Counted from the first letter of the stretch, positions 36,731-46,507 are shown. The stretch is DNA of 64,000 nucleotides from Desulfobacteraceae bacterium (GCA_003599885.1 QZKW01000044.1:1-64000), one strand, 5' to 3'. Numbers and translations: made by a program. Notes: a model not told the origin generated them from the letters alone.

Positions 36731-38887
36731 TTGACCATTTTAGCTGAAGGCACCCAAAACAAACTGATAACGATTGATGATGATGGAAAATACATCGTCT
36801 ATCAAAACGAAAACAAGCGGCGCAACTTCGCCAACCCAGAGGAAAAAGTCCAGGCAGAGGCCTTTCTGTCCTTGATTTTGATATACAACTATCCACCCCA
36901 GCGTATCCGTCAATTCGTCAAGGTGACAATGGGGTCTGATACCAAAGAGGCGGATATTGTCGTCTATAACGACGATGCTTGCACCAAGCCGCACATTGTT
37001 GTCGAATGCAAAAAAGAAGAAGTTTCGGAAGCGGAATTTGAGCAGGCGGCGAACCAGGCTTTTTCATACGCTCAGGCCCTTGCAGGCACCATCAAGTATG
37101 TGTGGGTCACTTCAAAAATCAAAAACGCCTATTTTCGGGTGGATAAGGACAGCAGCACCAGGAGCACTGAGTCTGATATTCCGCAGTATGGCGTTCTAAA
37201 ACTGGCGCGGTACAAATACGCCAAAGATGGCGGCACGGTTGGCGGACAGCGGCTTTTCGAGCTGGAAGTTGTCACCCAGGATGAGTTGACCCGCCGTTTT
37301 AAACAAGCGCATCAAGCCTTGTGGGGCGGTGGTGAACTGAACCCGTCCGAGGCGTTCGACGAGCTGGACAAACTGATATTCTGCAAAATCTGGGATGAAC
37401 GCAAGCCGAGAAAAAAAGGAGAGCCCTACAGTTTTCAGGTGTTTGCCGAACCAAAGGCCGATGAAGAGGAAAAAGAAGAGGACCGGCTGAGCAGAGAAAA
37501 CAATAAGCTGCTGAAAAGAATCCAGGAAATTTATGAAGAAGGCCGCAAAAAAGACAAGGAAGTTTTCAAGGATGACATTCGCCTTTCGGCGTCGAAATGC
37601 CGGTCGGTAGTCAGCTATCTGGAAAGCGTCAATCTGGGCAAAACAGACCTGGACAGCAAGGGCCGGGCCTTTGAGGAATTTCTGGGGTCTTTCTTTCGCG
37701 GCGATTTCGGCCAGTATTTTACCCCACGGCCCATCGTCAAGTTCATTGTCGATGTGCTGCCCATAACCAGTGAATCGCTGGTTTTGGATACTTCTTGCGG
37801 CAGCGGCGGTTTTCTGCTTCATGCCCTGGACAAAGTGCGTAGGCAGGCTGGTGAATACTATCCCCAGACGGAAGGCCACCCCGAAACTGCTGAACATCAC
37901 CGCCACTGGCACGACTTTGCGAAAAATAACCTTTTCGGCATTGAGATCAATGAGCAGATCGCCCGCACCGCCAAGATGAACATGATTATCCACGATGACG
38001 GTCATACCAATGTCATCAGCGCCGACGGATTGCTTCCGGACGATGAATTGCACAAAAAGTCCGGCAATCCAGGTTTTGCCTATAATCGTTTCAATTTCAT
38101 CATTACCAATCCCCCCTTTGGCTCTTCGGTCAAACAGACTGAAAAGGCATACCTAAGCAACTACCGGATGGCGGCCAAGGAAGTGGACTGGCTGAACCCC
38201 AAAAGCAAGGCCGCTACGCGCCCCAACCAAAGCACCGAAGTGCTGTTTATCGAGCAATGCCACCAGTTTCTTGCAGATGGCGGTTATCTGGCGATTGTCG
38301 TGCCCGACGGCATTCTGACCAACTCCAGCATGCAGTATGTGCGGGACAAGATTGAAGAAGATTACCGCATCGTGGCCGTGGTTTCCATGCCGCAGACCGC
38401 TTTCATGGCCACCGGCGCTGGAGTGAAAAGCTCTGTGCTGTTTCTGAAAAAGCTGACGGAAAAACAGAGCGAAAAAATCAGAAACGCCAAAACCGCCCTC
38501 AAGGACCGCATAAAAGAAGAACATGCATTTAACCGGGAACTTGCACGGCTGGAAAAGGAGCGGGATACCCGGATCAAAAGCCTGGAAGGTTTTGCCAATC
38601 CCGGCAACCTGACCGGCAAGGCGTTGAAGGAATCCGAGGCGTTTCTGGAATGGAAAAAAACCGTCAATGACGAATGCGCGGAAAAAATTGACGCCTTTAA
38701 AGAACGGTTACTGGAACAGTATGAGACCAAACGCCGGGAATTGCAGGAGGATTACGATATTTTCATGGCGATTGCCGAGGATATCGGTTATGACGCTGCT
38801 AACAGACCAACGGGGAATAACGAGCTGGATGTAATTACGCCGGAACTGGCCCGGTTTGTAGATGCGATTGAAGCTGGGGAGGCGTGA
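36731..38887 (+). CDS. Restriction-modification fusion: HsdR_N nuclease plus N6-adenine methyltransferase
   Basis: 718 residues. The N-terminal part (about 30-180) is an HsdR_N-type PD-(D/E)xK nuclease: Asp75 in TKEADIVVYN and Glu92-x-Lys94 in VVECKK. A linker with coiled coil follows. From about 300 it is a HsdM-type methylase: GQYFTPRPIVKFI, SAM motif DTSCGSGGF (353-361) and catalytic NPPF (460-463). No SF2 helicase/translocase domain is present. The C-terminal 150 residues are a long charged coiled coil. It starts at TTG 36731, preceded by GAGGA. With the specificity gene just downstream it forms a two-gene system of BcgI-like or type IIG plan rather than classical type I. Confidence 0.85.
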   Translation: MTILAEGTQNKLITIDDDGKYIVYQNENKRRNFANPEEKVQAEAFLSLILIYNYPPQRIRQFVKVTMGSDTKEADIVVYNDDACTKPHIVVECKKEEVSEAEFEQAANQAFSYAQALAGTIKYVWVTSKIKNAYFRVDKDSSTRSTESDIPQYGVLKLARYKYAKDGGTVGGQRLFELEVVTQDELTRRFKQAHQALWGGGELNPSEAFDELDKLIFCKIWDERKPRKKGEPYSFQVFAEPKADEEEKEEDRLSRENNKLLKRIQEIYEEGRKKDKEVFKDDIRLSASKCRSVVSYLESVNLGKTDLDSKGRAFEEFLGSFFRGDFGQYFTPRPIVKFIVDVLPITSESLVLDTSCGSGGFLLHALDKVRRQAGEYYPQTEGHPETAEHHRHWHDFAKNNLFGIEINEQIARTAKMNMIIHDDGHTNVISADGLLPDDELHKKSGNPGFAYNRFNFIITNPPFGSSVKQTEKAYLSNYRMAAKEVDWLNPKSKAATRPNQSTEVLFIEQCHQFLADGGYLAIVVPDGILTNSSMQYVRDKIEEDYRIVAVVSMPQTAFMATGAGVKSSVLFLKKLTEKQSEKIRNAKTALKDRIKEEHAFNRELARLEKERDTRIKSLEGFANPGNLTGKALKESEAFLEWKKTVNDECAEKIDAFKERLLEQYETKRRELQEDYDIFMAIAEDIGYDAANRPTGNNELDVITPELARFVDAIEAGEA

Positions 38888-38889
38888 TT

Positions 38890-40302
38890 ATGGATTACCA
38901 GCTTTCGGAAACGGTAAATCAGGATAAGATATTTTTGGTAAAGCGGAGCGATCTTGAGGGGCGATTAGACTGCGAATATTACAAGCCTGAAAGAAAATTA
39001 TTTTTCACTCGCCTTCGAGCCAACAATTATATCGATAAGCTGATGACTGCAATTAAAGATGGCTCTTACGGCGTACTTCCACCCGGTGACTGCTATGATG
39101 ATTGTCATCCCGTAAAGTTTTTAAGAGCCACGGACTTAAAGCCGGATTTGAATTTGAGTTTTGAATCATATAAAAAAGTGCCCCAGAAATATTTCGATAA
39201 CCACAAACGTGCCCGCTTAAGACGAAATGATATTTTGATAGCAGTAAAGGGTGCCACAATAGCTTCAAATAAGAGTGTCGCATTTGTCTCAAGCCCCGTT
39301 GAAAATGCCATTGTCAACGGGTCTATTTTTAGATTTCAATGTACGGATTTATACATACCAGAATTTATTGCTTTTATGCTTGAATTGCCATCCACAAAAA
39401 AACAACTGAAATACAACTTGGTGGCTAATAATGCAGTCGATTATGTCGATAAATCAATAATTAAGAATTTATTGGTATACCTCCCGCCAATCGGCATACA
39501 AAAACAAATCCTCACCAAGATGCACATTGTCTATGCTGAAAAAAAACAAAAAGAGGCTCAGGCGCAGCAACTCCTTGATTCAATTAACAGCTACCTGCTG
39601 AACGAGCTTGGTATTGAGCTGCCGCCGGAAGAGAAAAACACCATCCGCCAACGGATGTTTTTCCGCAAGTTCAGCGAGGTAAGCGCTGGGCGGTTTGATG
39701 CGGCGGCATTTCAGCAACAGGTTGAAAACACAAGAAAAGCAATTAAGAGCGGGATTTTCAACACAGACAAGCTCAAACATGTCGTTAAGTTCAAGGCTGA
39801 ACAAGTCACTGAAATTGATGCCCGAACATATATTGGTCTGGAAAATATTCAATCCAATACAGGTGAATATTTGCCATCTGAAGAGAAAACGAGCATATCC
39901 AGCGCTGGAACCTTCAAGCAGGATGATATCTTGTTTCCAAAGCTTCGACCCTATTTGAACAAAGTCTTCCATGCATCTTTCGATGGCGTATGTTCGACCG
40001 AGTTTCATGTCCTGCAAGCATCAAAGATTGATCCGGCTTTTTTTTCATTTTTCTTGCGGTCAAAGGCGGTTGTGAATCAAACAACATGCCTTATGACCGG
40101 GAATACATTACCGCGTCTACAAACCATTGACATTCAGGACCTTGATATCCCTCTTCCCCCTCTCGAAAAGCAAACCGAAATCGCCGCCCATATCCAGGCC
40201 ATCCGAAACCGGGCCAAACAGCTCCGGGTCGAGGCCGCCGCCGGGCTTGAACAGGCCAAACGGGAAGTGGAGGCGATGATTATCGGGGAAACCAGCCATT
40301 GA
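38890..40302 (+). CDS. HsdS-like specificity subunit with two target-recognition domains
   Basis: About 470 residues. Two TRD-type halves are visible: SDLEGRLDCEYYKPERKLF... to about 235, and FRKFSEVSAGRFDAAAFQQQ... from about 255. Each ends in a coiled-coil spacer (IGIQKQILTKMHIVYAEKKQKEAQAQQLL and LEKQTEIAAHIQAIRNRAKQL). A full two-TRD subunit implies a bipartite recognition site. The ATG at 38890 has GGGGAGG 7 nt upstream; a GTG at 38884 would overlap the methylase stop. It guides the fused nuclease-methylase encoded upstream. Confidence 0.9.
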   Translation: MDYQLSETVNQDKIFLVKRSDLEGRLDCEYYKPERKLFFTRLRANNYIDKLMTAIKDGSYGVLPPGDCYDDCHPVKFLRATDLKPDLNLSFESYKKVPQKYFDNHKRARLRRNDILIAVKGATIASNKSVAFVSSPVENAIVNGSIFRFQCTDLYIPEFIAFMLELPSTKKQLKYNLVANNAVDYVDKSIIKNLLVYLPPIGIQKQILTKMHIVYAEKKQKEAQAQQLLDSINSYLLNELGIELPPEEKNTIRQRMFFRKFSEVSAGRFDAAAFQQQVENTRKAIKSGIFNTDKLKHVVKFKAEQVTEIDARTYIGLENIQSNTGEYLPSEEKTSISSAGTFKQDDILFPKLRPYLNKVFHASFDGVCSTEFHVLQASKIDPAFFSFFLRSKAVVNQTTCLMTGNTLPRLQTIDIQDLDIPLPPLEKQTEIAAHIQAIRNRAKQLRVEAAAGLEQAKREVEAMIIGETSH

Positions 40303-40374
40303 TCGTTTGAGAAGATCATAATCCGGGAACTGCTTGCTCGTTTATTCCCCTATATATCATCCAACCCATTGTCA

Positions 40375-40976
40375 TTCTTACTTTTCTTTTGAAAGAAAAG
40401 TAACAAAAGAAACCTGCCCGTGCGCTGCGGAAAGCCCCCTGCCCCTTCCGGTTTCCGTGGCGTGGGCAAAAACTCGCTGACAAAGTGGAAAATCGAGGGA
40501 TTGTTGTGTCGATAGCGTTTATCTCAATCGGCAGGTTCATTGGCATTTATCCGCTCAAACAGTTTGCCCCCGTCTTCCACGGAAACTGGAAGGGGCAGGG
40601 CCGCATCGCAATGGGCCAAAACCACCACCGGCGAAAAGTGTTGTCCTATTGACGGGAAAGAATCCCGACAAAACGAAGATGGGATAATTTCCGGGCAGTC
40701 TGTTTTTGGTCAGGAAAAAGAAGCTGCTGAGAATTTTTGGCCCATCGCGCTGCGTCCCTGACAGGCGGTTTTTCGTGGAGAAAGGGGGAAACTGTCTGAG
40801 CGGCGGCAAAGCAACTCATTTGATGCTTGAACTGTTTGACTGCATGCCTCCATCAGGATGCGCCGATCTGTAAGCGAGTTTTTCCCCCGCCACGTAAAAG
40901 CGCCTGTCTGGGAATCAAGCGGCGCGGGGCTGGTTTCTTTTGCTACTTTTCTTTGCCACCAAAGAAAAGTAGAAAT
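40375..40976. mobile_element. Putative non-autonomous element with ~100-bp inverted ends
   Basis: The two ends are inverted copies of each other. Left 40378-40403 and right 40943-40972 each contain a perfect 12-bp hairpin (arms near TTACTTTTCTTT). Similarity runs on inward through AAAAGAAACC and then GTGGCG..GGGG..AAAAACTCGCT, for about 100 bp in all. An internal inverted repeat of about 24 bp with one mismatch lies at 40437-40460 and 40577-40600. No frame in it looks like a real protein. The whole 737-bp gap between the specificity gene and the TIGR03084 gene holds only this. No transposase is present; target duplications could not be fixed. Confidence 0.55.
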
Positions 40977-41039
40977 TACAGGTATTTGCCGGTAAAAACA
41001 AGGCAGGATTACCAGAGACAAAGGCCTCTCCGGCATTCT

Positions 41040-41840
41040 TCAAACAATATTTTTCCGTACACCCTTCGCCGGGGCATCTTGCGGGGGTCCGGCAAATGCC
41101 TGGGCGATTTGCATCCACTGGGCGGCGATATCGCCTTGAATAGTTAACCCGGTATCGGCCGGATGACGTCTCTGGGTAACCACCAGACAAAAATCCAGGG
41201 CCTGCCCGCTCACCACATTTTCCGCATCTTCCGGTCCCCAAGACCACAATTCACCCGACGGACTGGCAAGCGCGACCCGGACCGCCTTTTCCGGAACGGC
41301 CAACCCCCTGTTTTTAAAACTCCATTTAAAGGTGGATACCCCTAAAAAAGCAATATGTTTGAGCCGGTCCGTACCCGGACGGATAATCTTGAGAGCGTCC
41401 GCGATATCCTGGCCATGGGCCCAGGTTTCCATAATCCGGGCAGTGGCTGAACTGCGCGCGCTCATGGTGGGGCCGTACCAGGGAACCCGGGCATCCGGTT
41501 CCAAATTTTCAAACGCCGCCACCAACCGCGTCCGCTCTTTCCGCCACCAGGCCAGCAGATCGGCATCGGACATCCCGTTGCCCATGGCGTTGACCTTCCG
41601 GTACACATCGTCATAACTTGTGATGCCTTCCAGAATATTTTCGAGTTCCGCATTAAAGGCCTTGGCATCGGTTGCCGACAGATAAGCAGTTTTATCAAAA
41701 TATGCCAGATGACTGATCTCATCTTTAACGGTCCAGTTGAAAAAAGGTGTCGTCGTCTGCCAGCCGCCGAAATCCAGGTCTTTCACCATATCATCCAGGG
41801 CCGAATATTCATCGGCAAGGTCTTTAGAAATCGCTTTCAT
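41040..41840 (-). CDS. TIGR03084 family (DinB/maleylpyruvate-isomerase-like) protein
   Basis: 266 residues. The N-terminal four-helix DinB-type domain shows metal-binding histidines in DEISHLAYFD and METWAHGQDIAD. The C-terminal part (LAVPEKAVRVALASPSGELWSWGPEDAENVVSGQALDFCLVVTQRRH) is an SCP2-like lobe seen in this family. TIGR03084 proteins often occur with acyl-CoA dehydrogenase and AtuA-like genes; their reaction is not known. Its ATG overlaps the dehydrogenase stop by one base, so it is translationally coupled and last in the acyl-CoA operon. Confidence 0.85.
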   Translation of the reverse strand: MKAISKDLADEYSALDDMVKDLDFGGWQTTTPFFNWTVKDEISHLAYFDKTAYLSATDAKAFNAELENILEGITSYDDVYRKVNAMGNGMSDADLLAWWRKERTRLVAAFENLEPDARVPWYGPTMSARSSATARIMETWAHGQDIADALKIIRPGTDRLKHIAFLGVSTFKWSFKNRGLAVPEKAVRVALASPSGELWSWGPEDAENVVSGQALDFCLVVTQRRHPADTGLTIQGDIAAQWMQIAQAFAGPPQDAPAKGVRKNIV

Positions 41841-42991
41841 TAGTATCCTTCCAGCTTGGCAATCACATCACTCATCACCTCACTGGCCCCTCCGCCGATG
41901 GACAGCAACCGGCCATCCCGGTAAGCCCTGGATATCCGCATTTCATTCATCAACCCCAAACCGCCATACATCTGCAGGCACCCGTCCGCCACTTTGCTGA
42001 GCAGGCTCCCGCCAAAGAGTTTGCCCATGGAAATCTCCTTTGAAACATTCTGGCCGGCCATTTTCATGCGCACAATATGATATGTCAGTTGTTTAAGGCA
42101 TTCGATTTCACTCAGCCATTCCACGAGCCGGTGTCGCAGCACCTGCTTTTTGATCAGGGGATTACCGAACACAATCCGGCCTTTGAGGTATTCAACGGTT
42201 TCATCAATAATATCTTTGGCGCTGATGTAGGTCAGCGGAAGCACGGCAAACCGTTCATGCTGGAACTGCATCATCTGCTGGATAAACCCCTCCCCTTCCC
42301 TGCCGATAAGGTTTTCAGCCGGAATCCGCATGTCGTCAAAATAGAGTTCTGCGGTATCGCTGCTTCGCATTCCCATTTTATCGAGTTTTTTGCTGATCTT
42401 GAAACCGGGAAGGTTCGTGGGGACCACAAACAGGCTGAAGGAATGGTATCCCGGCTGCTCGCTGGTGCGGGCCAGCAGGGTGAGAAAATCAGCCTGAGTG
42501 CCGTTGGTGATGTAGGTTTTGGAGCCGTTCAAAATGTATGAATCGCCATCTTTCTTAGCGAATGTTTTCAGCGCCGCCACATCGGAACCGGCATCCGGTT
42601 CGGTCACGGCGATGGCGGAAACCATGTCTCCCTGGATGGCCGGTTTTAGATAGGTTTCCTTTAAATACTCGCTGCCGAATTCATCAATGGCCGGGGTGGC
42701 CATGCTCATCTGGACCGCAATGGCCATGGGGACGCCGCCGCATTTGATGTGGGCCAGCTCTTCCATGACCACAGTTTCGTACCAGTAATCGAGTCCCTCT
42801 CCGCCGTATTTTTCATCATAGCGGATGCCGAGAAAACCCAGATCCCCCATTTTCTTAAACAGGTCGTGCAGCGGGGCGATTCCTTTTTCTTCCCATTCGT
42901 CCACATACGGATTGATTTCCCGGTTGACAAAATCCCGGACTGCCTTGCGCACCAGATCATGGTCTTTGGTAAAATAAATTTCGCTTCCCAT
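41840..42991 (-). CDS. Acyl-CoA dehydrogenase, probably branched-chain type
   Basis: 383 residues with the full ACAD signature: AITEPDAGSD-like AVTEPDAGSD near 128-137 and FAD-binding YITNGTQADF. The C-terminal stretch GGGASEVMSDVIAKLEGY carries Gly where MCAD-type enzymes have the catalytic Glu. An alternative base, Glu246 in FQHERFAVL, sits where isovaleryl-CoA dehydrogenase has its own. That pattern favours isovaleryl-CoA, citronellyl-CoA or similar branched substrates (family knowledge applied by eye). It passes electrons to ETF. It lies in an operon with a biotin carboxylase and crotonases. Confidence 0.92.
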   Translation of the reverse strand: MGSEIYFTKDHDLVRKAVRDFVNREINPYVDEWEEKGIAPLHDLFKKMGDLGFLGIRYDEKYGGEGLDYWYETVVMEELAHIKCGGVPMAIAVQMSMATPAIDEFGSEYLKETYLKPAIQGDMVSAIAVTEPDAGSDVAALKTFAKKDGDSYILNGSKTYITNGTQADFLTLLARTSEQPGYHSFSLFVVPTNLPGFKISKKLDKMGMRSSDTAELYFDDMRIPAENLIGREGEGFIQQMMQFQHERFAVLPLTYISAKDIIDETVEYLKGRIVFGNPLIKKQVLRHRLVEWLSEIECLKQLTYHIVRMKMAGQNVSKEISMGKLFGGSLLSKVADGCLQMYGGLGLMNEMRISRAYRDGRLLSIGGGASEVMSDVIAKLEGY

Positions 42992-43029
42992 GGGTTTTTC
43001 TCCTTAAAATATATTAAAAAAATGTATAG

Positions 43030-44796
43030 TTACGACAAAATGGACACAGGAACCGCAATTATCTTTGCCCGCAAATATTCCCCCAGCGTTTTGGCCTGGG
43101 GATCATTTCTAACGGATGCCGCCACCCCTTCCCCCAGCACGCCTTTGATGTAAAAATTAAGCGCGAACAGATTGGGCAGTTCATAGCGTTCAATCTCAAA
43201 GGGCTCCATGTCCGGCAGCAGTTCTTTTAATTTTTCAACTGTTAAAAACCGGTTTAAAAATGAATAGGTCTTTATATTTTTAGCCCACACCCCGAGATTG
43301 GCATTGCCGCCCTTGTCGCCGGACCGGGTGGCGAACAACCGTCCGAAGTAAATTTTACGCAAATTTGCCATGGGGATATCGCTTAAACTCACTTGCGCCG
43401 GTTGAACATCCTTTATGTCAGGATAATCCTCCACCGGTTTTATGGTAAATTCCGATCCGTTGATATAGATCCTTTGTTCAAGGAATTCATTGCTCACCAG
43501 CGTCGGCCAGTGCTGAAGGGCTGGAGAGCCTTCTGACGGCGGGGCCGTCATGGTAAACCCCGGAATACTGGACAACGCCATTTCCACCAGCTTGCTTGAA
43601 AACAGTTTCCCAGCCTTTTTCTGGTCCGGATCCATGAGAGAGATTTTTAGATGCGCGCAAGCGACATCATTGTGGTCGGGATTGTCCTTGTCAATCCGGA
43701 TCAACTGGACGTCGGTGAATGCGAACTGGTCCTTGCCGCCCAAAAGATCAAAAATGGTTTCCTCCACAATTTTGGCCTTTTTTTCAATATCCAGGCCGGT
43801 CAGCACCACGGTCATGGAATTCCGGTGTCCAAAAAGGTTGTTGATGCAAACTTTTGCGGAATCCGTGGGCGGTTCTCCTTTAACACCATCAATCAAAACC
43901 CGGTCAGGTCCCTGCTGGGATATATGAATCGTGTCAAAACGCGCCCTTACATCCGGCGTCAGATATGCCGGTTCCCGGATCTCATACAACAGCTGGGCCG
44001 TGACGGTGCCCACGGAAACCAGTCCGCCGGTGCCGGGATGCTTGGTGATGACAAACGAGCCGTCCGAATGCATTTCAGCAATGGGATATCCCACGTTTTT
44101 AAAACTGGGAACTTCTTCAAAAAACGAATAATTCCCGCCCGTGGCCTGGGCGCCGCATTCGATAATATGACCGGCCACATAGGCGCCGGCCATCTGGTCC
44201 CAGTCATCCTCCTCCCACCCGAACTTCCAGGCGCAGGGACCGGAGACCAGGGCTGCATCCGCCAAACGGCCGCCGATAACGATATCCGACCCTTCGGTCA
44301 GCGCTTTGGTGATCCCCCAGCCGCCCAGATAGGCATTGGCTGTAATCGGCATGGCGCCGGCTTCCTTGAGGCTGATGCCTTTATCCAGATGGGTAAATGT
44401 TTCCCCCTGCTCCTGAAGTTCCTGAATCCTGGGCAACAGATCATCGCCTTCAATAAAGGCGATTTTGGGATGGATACCGAGTTCCGCAGCAATCTTTTCA
44501 AGTTCGGCGGCAAGGCCCTTGGGATTCAACCCGCCGGCATTGGCGACAATTTTAATGTTTTTTTCCAGGCACAGCCCCATCACGTCATTCATCTGCTTGA
44601 GAAATGTGGTGGCGTATCCTTTGTCAGGGGCCTTCATTTTCATCCGGAACAACAGCGCCATGGTCAGTTCCGCCAGATAGTCACCGGTCAGCACATGGAT
44701 TTCCCCGCCTTCAATCAGTTCTCTGGCAGCAGACAGCTTGTCTCCCAGATATCCGCTGCAATTGGCAATAATGAGTTTGTCTTTATCTTTCATCAT
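43030..44796 (-). CDS. AtuA-like (DUF1446) acyclic terpene utilization family protein
   Basis: 588 residues. The N-terminal domain (IIANCSGYLGDKLSAARELIEGGEIHVLTGDYLAELTMALL) and VIGGRLADAALVSGPCAWKFGWEEDDWDQMAGAYVAGHIIECGAQATGGNYS are diagnostic of DUF1446/AtuA. The C-terminal domain (ATRSGDKGGNANLGVWA) is the second AtuA-like module, usually a separate domain of about 100 residues. AtuA is required for citronellol/geraniol catabolism in Pseudomonas but has no assigned reaction. The gene abuts the crotonase upstream. It points to a branched or isoprenoid acyl-CoA as substrate of this operon. Confidence 0.92.
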   Translation of the reverse strand: MMKDKDKLIIANCSGYLGDKLSAARELIEGGEIHVLTGDYLAELTMALLFRMKMKAPDKGYATTFLKQMNDVMGLCLEKNIKIVANAGGLNPKGLAAELEKIAAELGIHPKIAFIEGDDLLPRIQELQEQGETFTHLDKGISLKEAGAMPITANAYLGGWGITKALTEGSDIVIGGRLADAALVSGPCAWKFGWEEDDWDQMAGAYVAGHIIECGAQATGGNYSFFEEVPSFKNVGYPIAEMHSDGSFVITKHPGTGGLVSVGTVTAQLLYEIREPAYLTPDVRARFDTIHISQQGPDRVLIDGVKGEPPTDSAKVCINNLFGHRNSMTVVLTGLDIEKKAKIVEETIFDLLGGKDQFAFTDVQLIRIDKDNPDHNDVACAHLKISLMDPDQKKAGKLFSSKLVEMALSSIPGFTMTAPPSEGSPALQHWPTLVSNEFLEQRIYINGSEFTIKPVEDYPDIKDVQPAQVSLSDIPMANLRKIYFGRLFATRSGDKGGNANLGVWAKNIKTYSFLNRFLTVEKLKELLPDMEPFEIERYELPNLFALNFYIKGVLGEGVAASVRNDPQAKTLGEYLRAKIIAVPVSILS

Positions 44797-45642
44797 TTAT
44801 TTTCCTTTAAATACAGGAGGCCGTTTTTCTTTTCTCGCCGCCAGCGCTTCAAAAAAATCAGCGGTTGAAAAAGCATTATTTAAATATTCATTTTCACGAT
44901 CCAGGGTTTCAGTGATGGCCGCTATCAGGGGCTGATTGAGTGCGCGTTTGGTGAGTTTCACCGACAGGCCTGCACCGGCCGGGGGGATCAGTTGCAGGGC
45001 AATCTTCCGGGCATGGGGCAACAGGTCATCATGGGGCAGCACCTTGTTGATGATCCCCAGATCAAACAAACGCTGTGCGGACAGGGTTTCACCCAAAAAC
45101 AGAATCTCCTTTGCCCGGTGAAATCCCAACAGCCGGGGCAAAAGGTAACTTGATGCCAGTTCAGGCGCCACCCCCATTTTGACAAAAGGGAGTCTGGCCC
45201 AGGCATGTTCGGACATGTAGATCAGATCGGCGCAGGCAAGCGGCAGGGTAAACCCGCCTCCGATGGCAAGGCCGTTGATGGCCGCAATCACCGGCTTGTC
45301 AAACTGCCACATTTTCAGGCACAATTTCTTCTGAGCAATATCGGTAAAATCAATATGTTTCTTTTTTTCTGCGTCCAGTTTTTCCAGATAGGACATATTG
45401 AAGTATCCGCCGCTGGAAAAGGCTTCTTTTGCGGGATCTTCAGTGTCGCCGGATTTGGCTCCGGTGAGGATCATGGCAAGGGCGGTATCATCTTTTTCCA
45501 TCATTTCCACGGCCCGGTAGAGTTCCAGCAGCATGCCAAAGGTCATGGCGTTCTTAATCCCGGGATTGGAAAGCGCCACTGTGACAATCCCGGTTTCTTC
45601 ATCCTTTATATAAACGATCTCTTCAAATGCCGTTACGTCCAT
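44797..45642 (-). CDS. Enoyl-CoA hydratase/isomerase family protein, probably isomerase-like
   Basis: 281 residues of crotonase fold. The segment GLAIGGGFTLPLACADLIY has Thr in place of the first hydratase Glu. LPFVKMGVAPELASSYLLPRLLG has Val at the second but carries the Pro-Glu seen in delta3-delta2-enoyl-CoA isomerase-type members. A double-bond isomerisation is more likely than hydration (inference). It starts with a GGAGG ribosome site. It is 54 bp downstream of the next crotonase and directly abuts the AtuA-like gene. Confidence 0.87.
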   Translation of the reverse strand: MDVTAFEEIVYIKDEETGIVTVALSNPGIKNAMTFGMLLELYRAVEMMEKDDTALAMILTGAKSGDTEDPAKEAFSSGGYFNMSYLEKLDAEKKKHIDFTDIAQKKLCLKMWQFDKPVIAAINGLAIGGGFTLPLACADLIYMSEHAWARLPFVKMGVAPELASSYLLPRLLGFHRAKEILFLGETLSAQRLFDLGIINKVLPHDDLLPHARKIALQLIPPAGAGLSVKLTKRALNQPLIAAITETLDRENEYLNNAFSTADFFEALAARKEKRPPVFKGK

Positions 45643-45696
45643 TTGCCGTCCTCCATGGCCGGTTTGGGGATGATGCTGCGAAGCCTGTCCGGTATT

Positions 45697-46476
45697 TTAT
45701 CTGCCCTTGAACATGGGGGGCCGTTTCTCAATAAATGCCGTGATTCCCTCCACGGCATCTTCGGTTGCAGCGACTTCTGAAAGTTTTTCGCAAAGAAAAT
45801 CCAAGCCGTCTTCAAAGCCCATGTCCTGAATGGCATAAAACGCTTGTTTTCCGATTTTCATACCAATGGGACTTTTGGCAGCCAGATTGTCAAGAATGGT
45901 ATCCACGGTTTCGTCAAGTTTTTCAGGCGATACCGCCCGGGTGATCAGCCCCATTTCCCGGGCCTGATCCGCCGACAGTTTTTCGCCCAACAGCACCATT
46001 TCCATGGCTTTTTTCTTCAACACATTTCTGAAAATCAGCGCACCGATCATCATGGGGAAAAGCCCCACATTGACTTCCGGGGTGCCGAATTTGGCGTCAT
46101 TTCGCGCAATCACGATATCACAGGCCAGCATAAAGCCGGTTCCGCCAGCCAGACAGTATCCGTTCACCCTTGCCACGGTTGGTTTCGGATACCCCGCCAG
46201 CCTTTTTAGGAGGTTGGCATAGTTTTGAAATGCCTGATTTTTGCTGCCGCCTTCCGCGATTATGGCGCTGCCAAGGTCCGCACCGGAACAAAACGCTTTT
46301 TCGCCGGCACCGGTGATGCAAACAACCCGCACCGCATCGTCTTTTTCCGCCTGGTCAAGATATTCCCGAAACAGTCCGACCGCCTGCGCGCTGATGGAAT
46401 TGCGGAATTTCTCCCGGTTAATGGTTATGTGCGCGACCCGGTCTCTGACTGCATAAAGCAAATCTTTTTCCGTCAT
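45697..46476 (-). CDS. Enoyl-CoA hydratase family protein (methylglutaconyl/isohexenylglutaconyl-CoA hydratase candidate)
   Basis: 259 residues of crotonase fold. NGYCLAGGTGFMLACDIVIARND lacks the first hydratase Glu but FGTPEVNVGLFP keeps the second. The AGGTG pattern is found in hydratases of LiuC/AtuE type as I recall. A hydratase acting on the product of the neighbouring carboxylase would fit the pathway. ATG 46476 follows AGGAG with good spacing; an earlier ATG at 46494 lacks a ribosome site. It begins 31 bp after the BCCP gene stop. Confidence 0.85.
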   Translation of the reverse strand: MTEKDLLYAVRDRVAHITINREKFRNSISAQAVGLFREYLDQAEKDDAVRVVCITGAGEKAFCSGADLGSAIIAEGGSKNQAFQNYANLLKRLAGYPKPTVARVNGYCLAGGTGFMLACDIVIARNDAKFGTPEVNVGLFPMMIGALIFRNVLKKKAMEMVLLGEKLSADQAREMGLITRAVSPEKLDETVDTILDNLAAKSPIGMKIGKQAFYAIQDMGFEDGLDFLCEKLSEVAATEDAVEGITAFIEKRPPMFKGR

Positions 46477-46507
46477 GGCTTTTCTCCTGTTCATGCCTCA
46501 AAATATT

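Noticed and set aside
40710-41036. 108-codon minus-strand frame within the inverted-end element
   Set aside because: It spans the hairpin of the right end and has no start signal or domain; better explained as part of a repeat.
43651-44868. 405-codon plus-strand frame opposite the AtuA-like gene
   Set aside because: Shadow frame; the minus strand carries diagnostic DUF1446 motifs and operon continuity.
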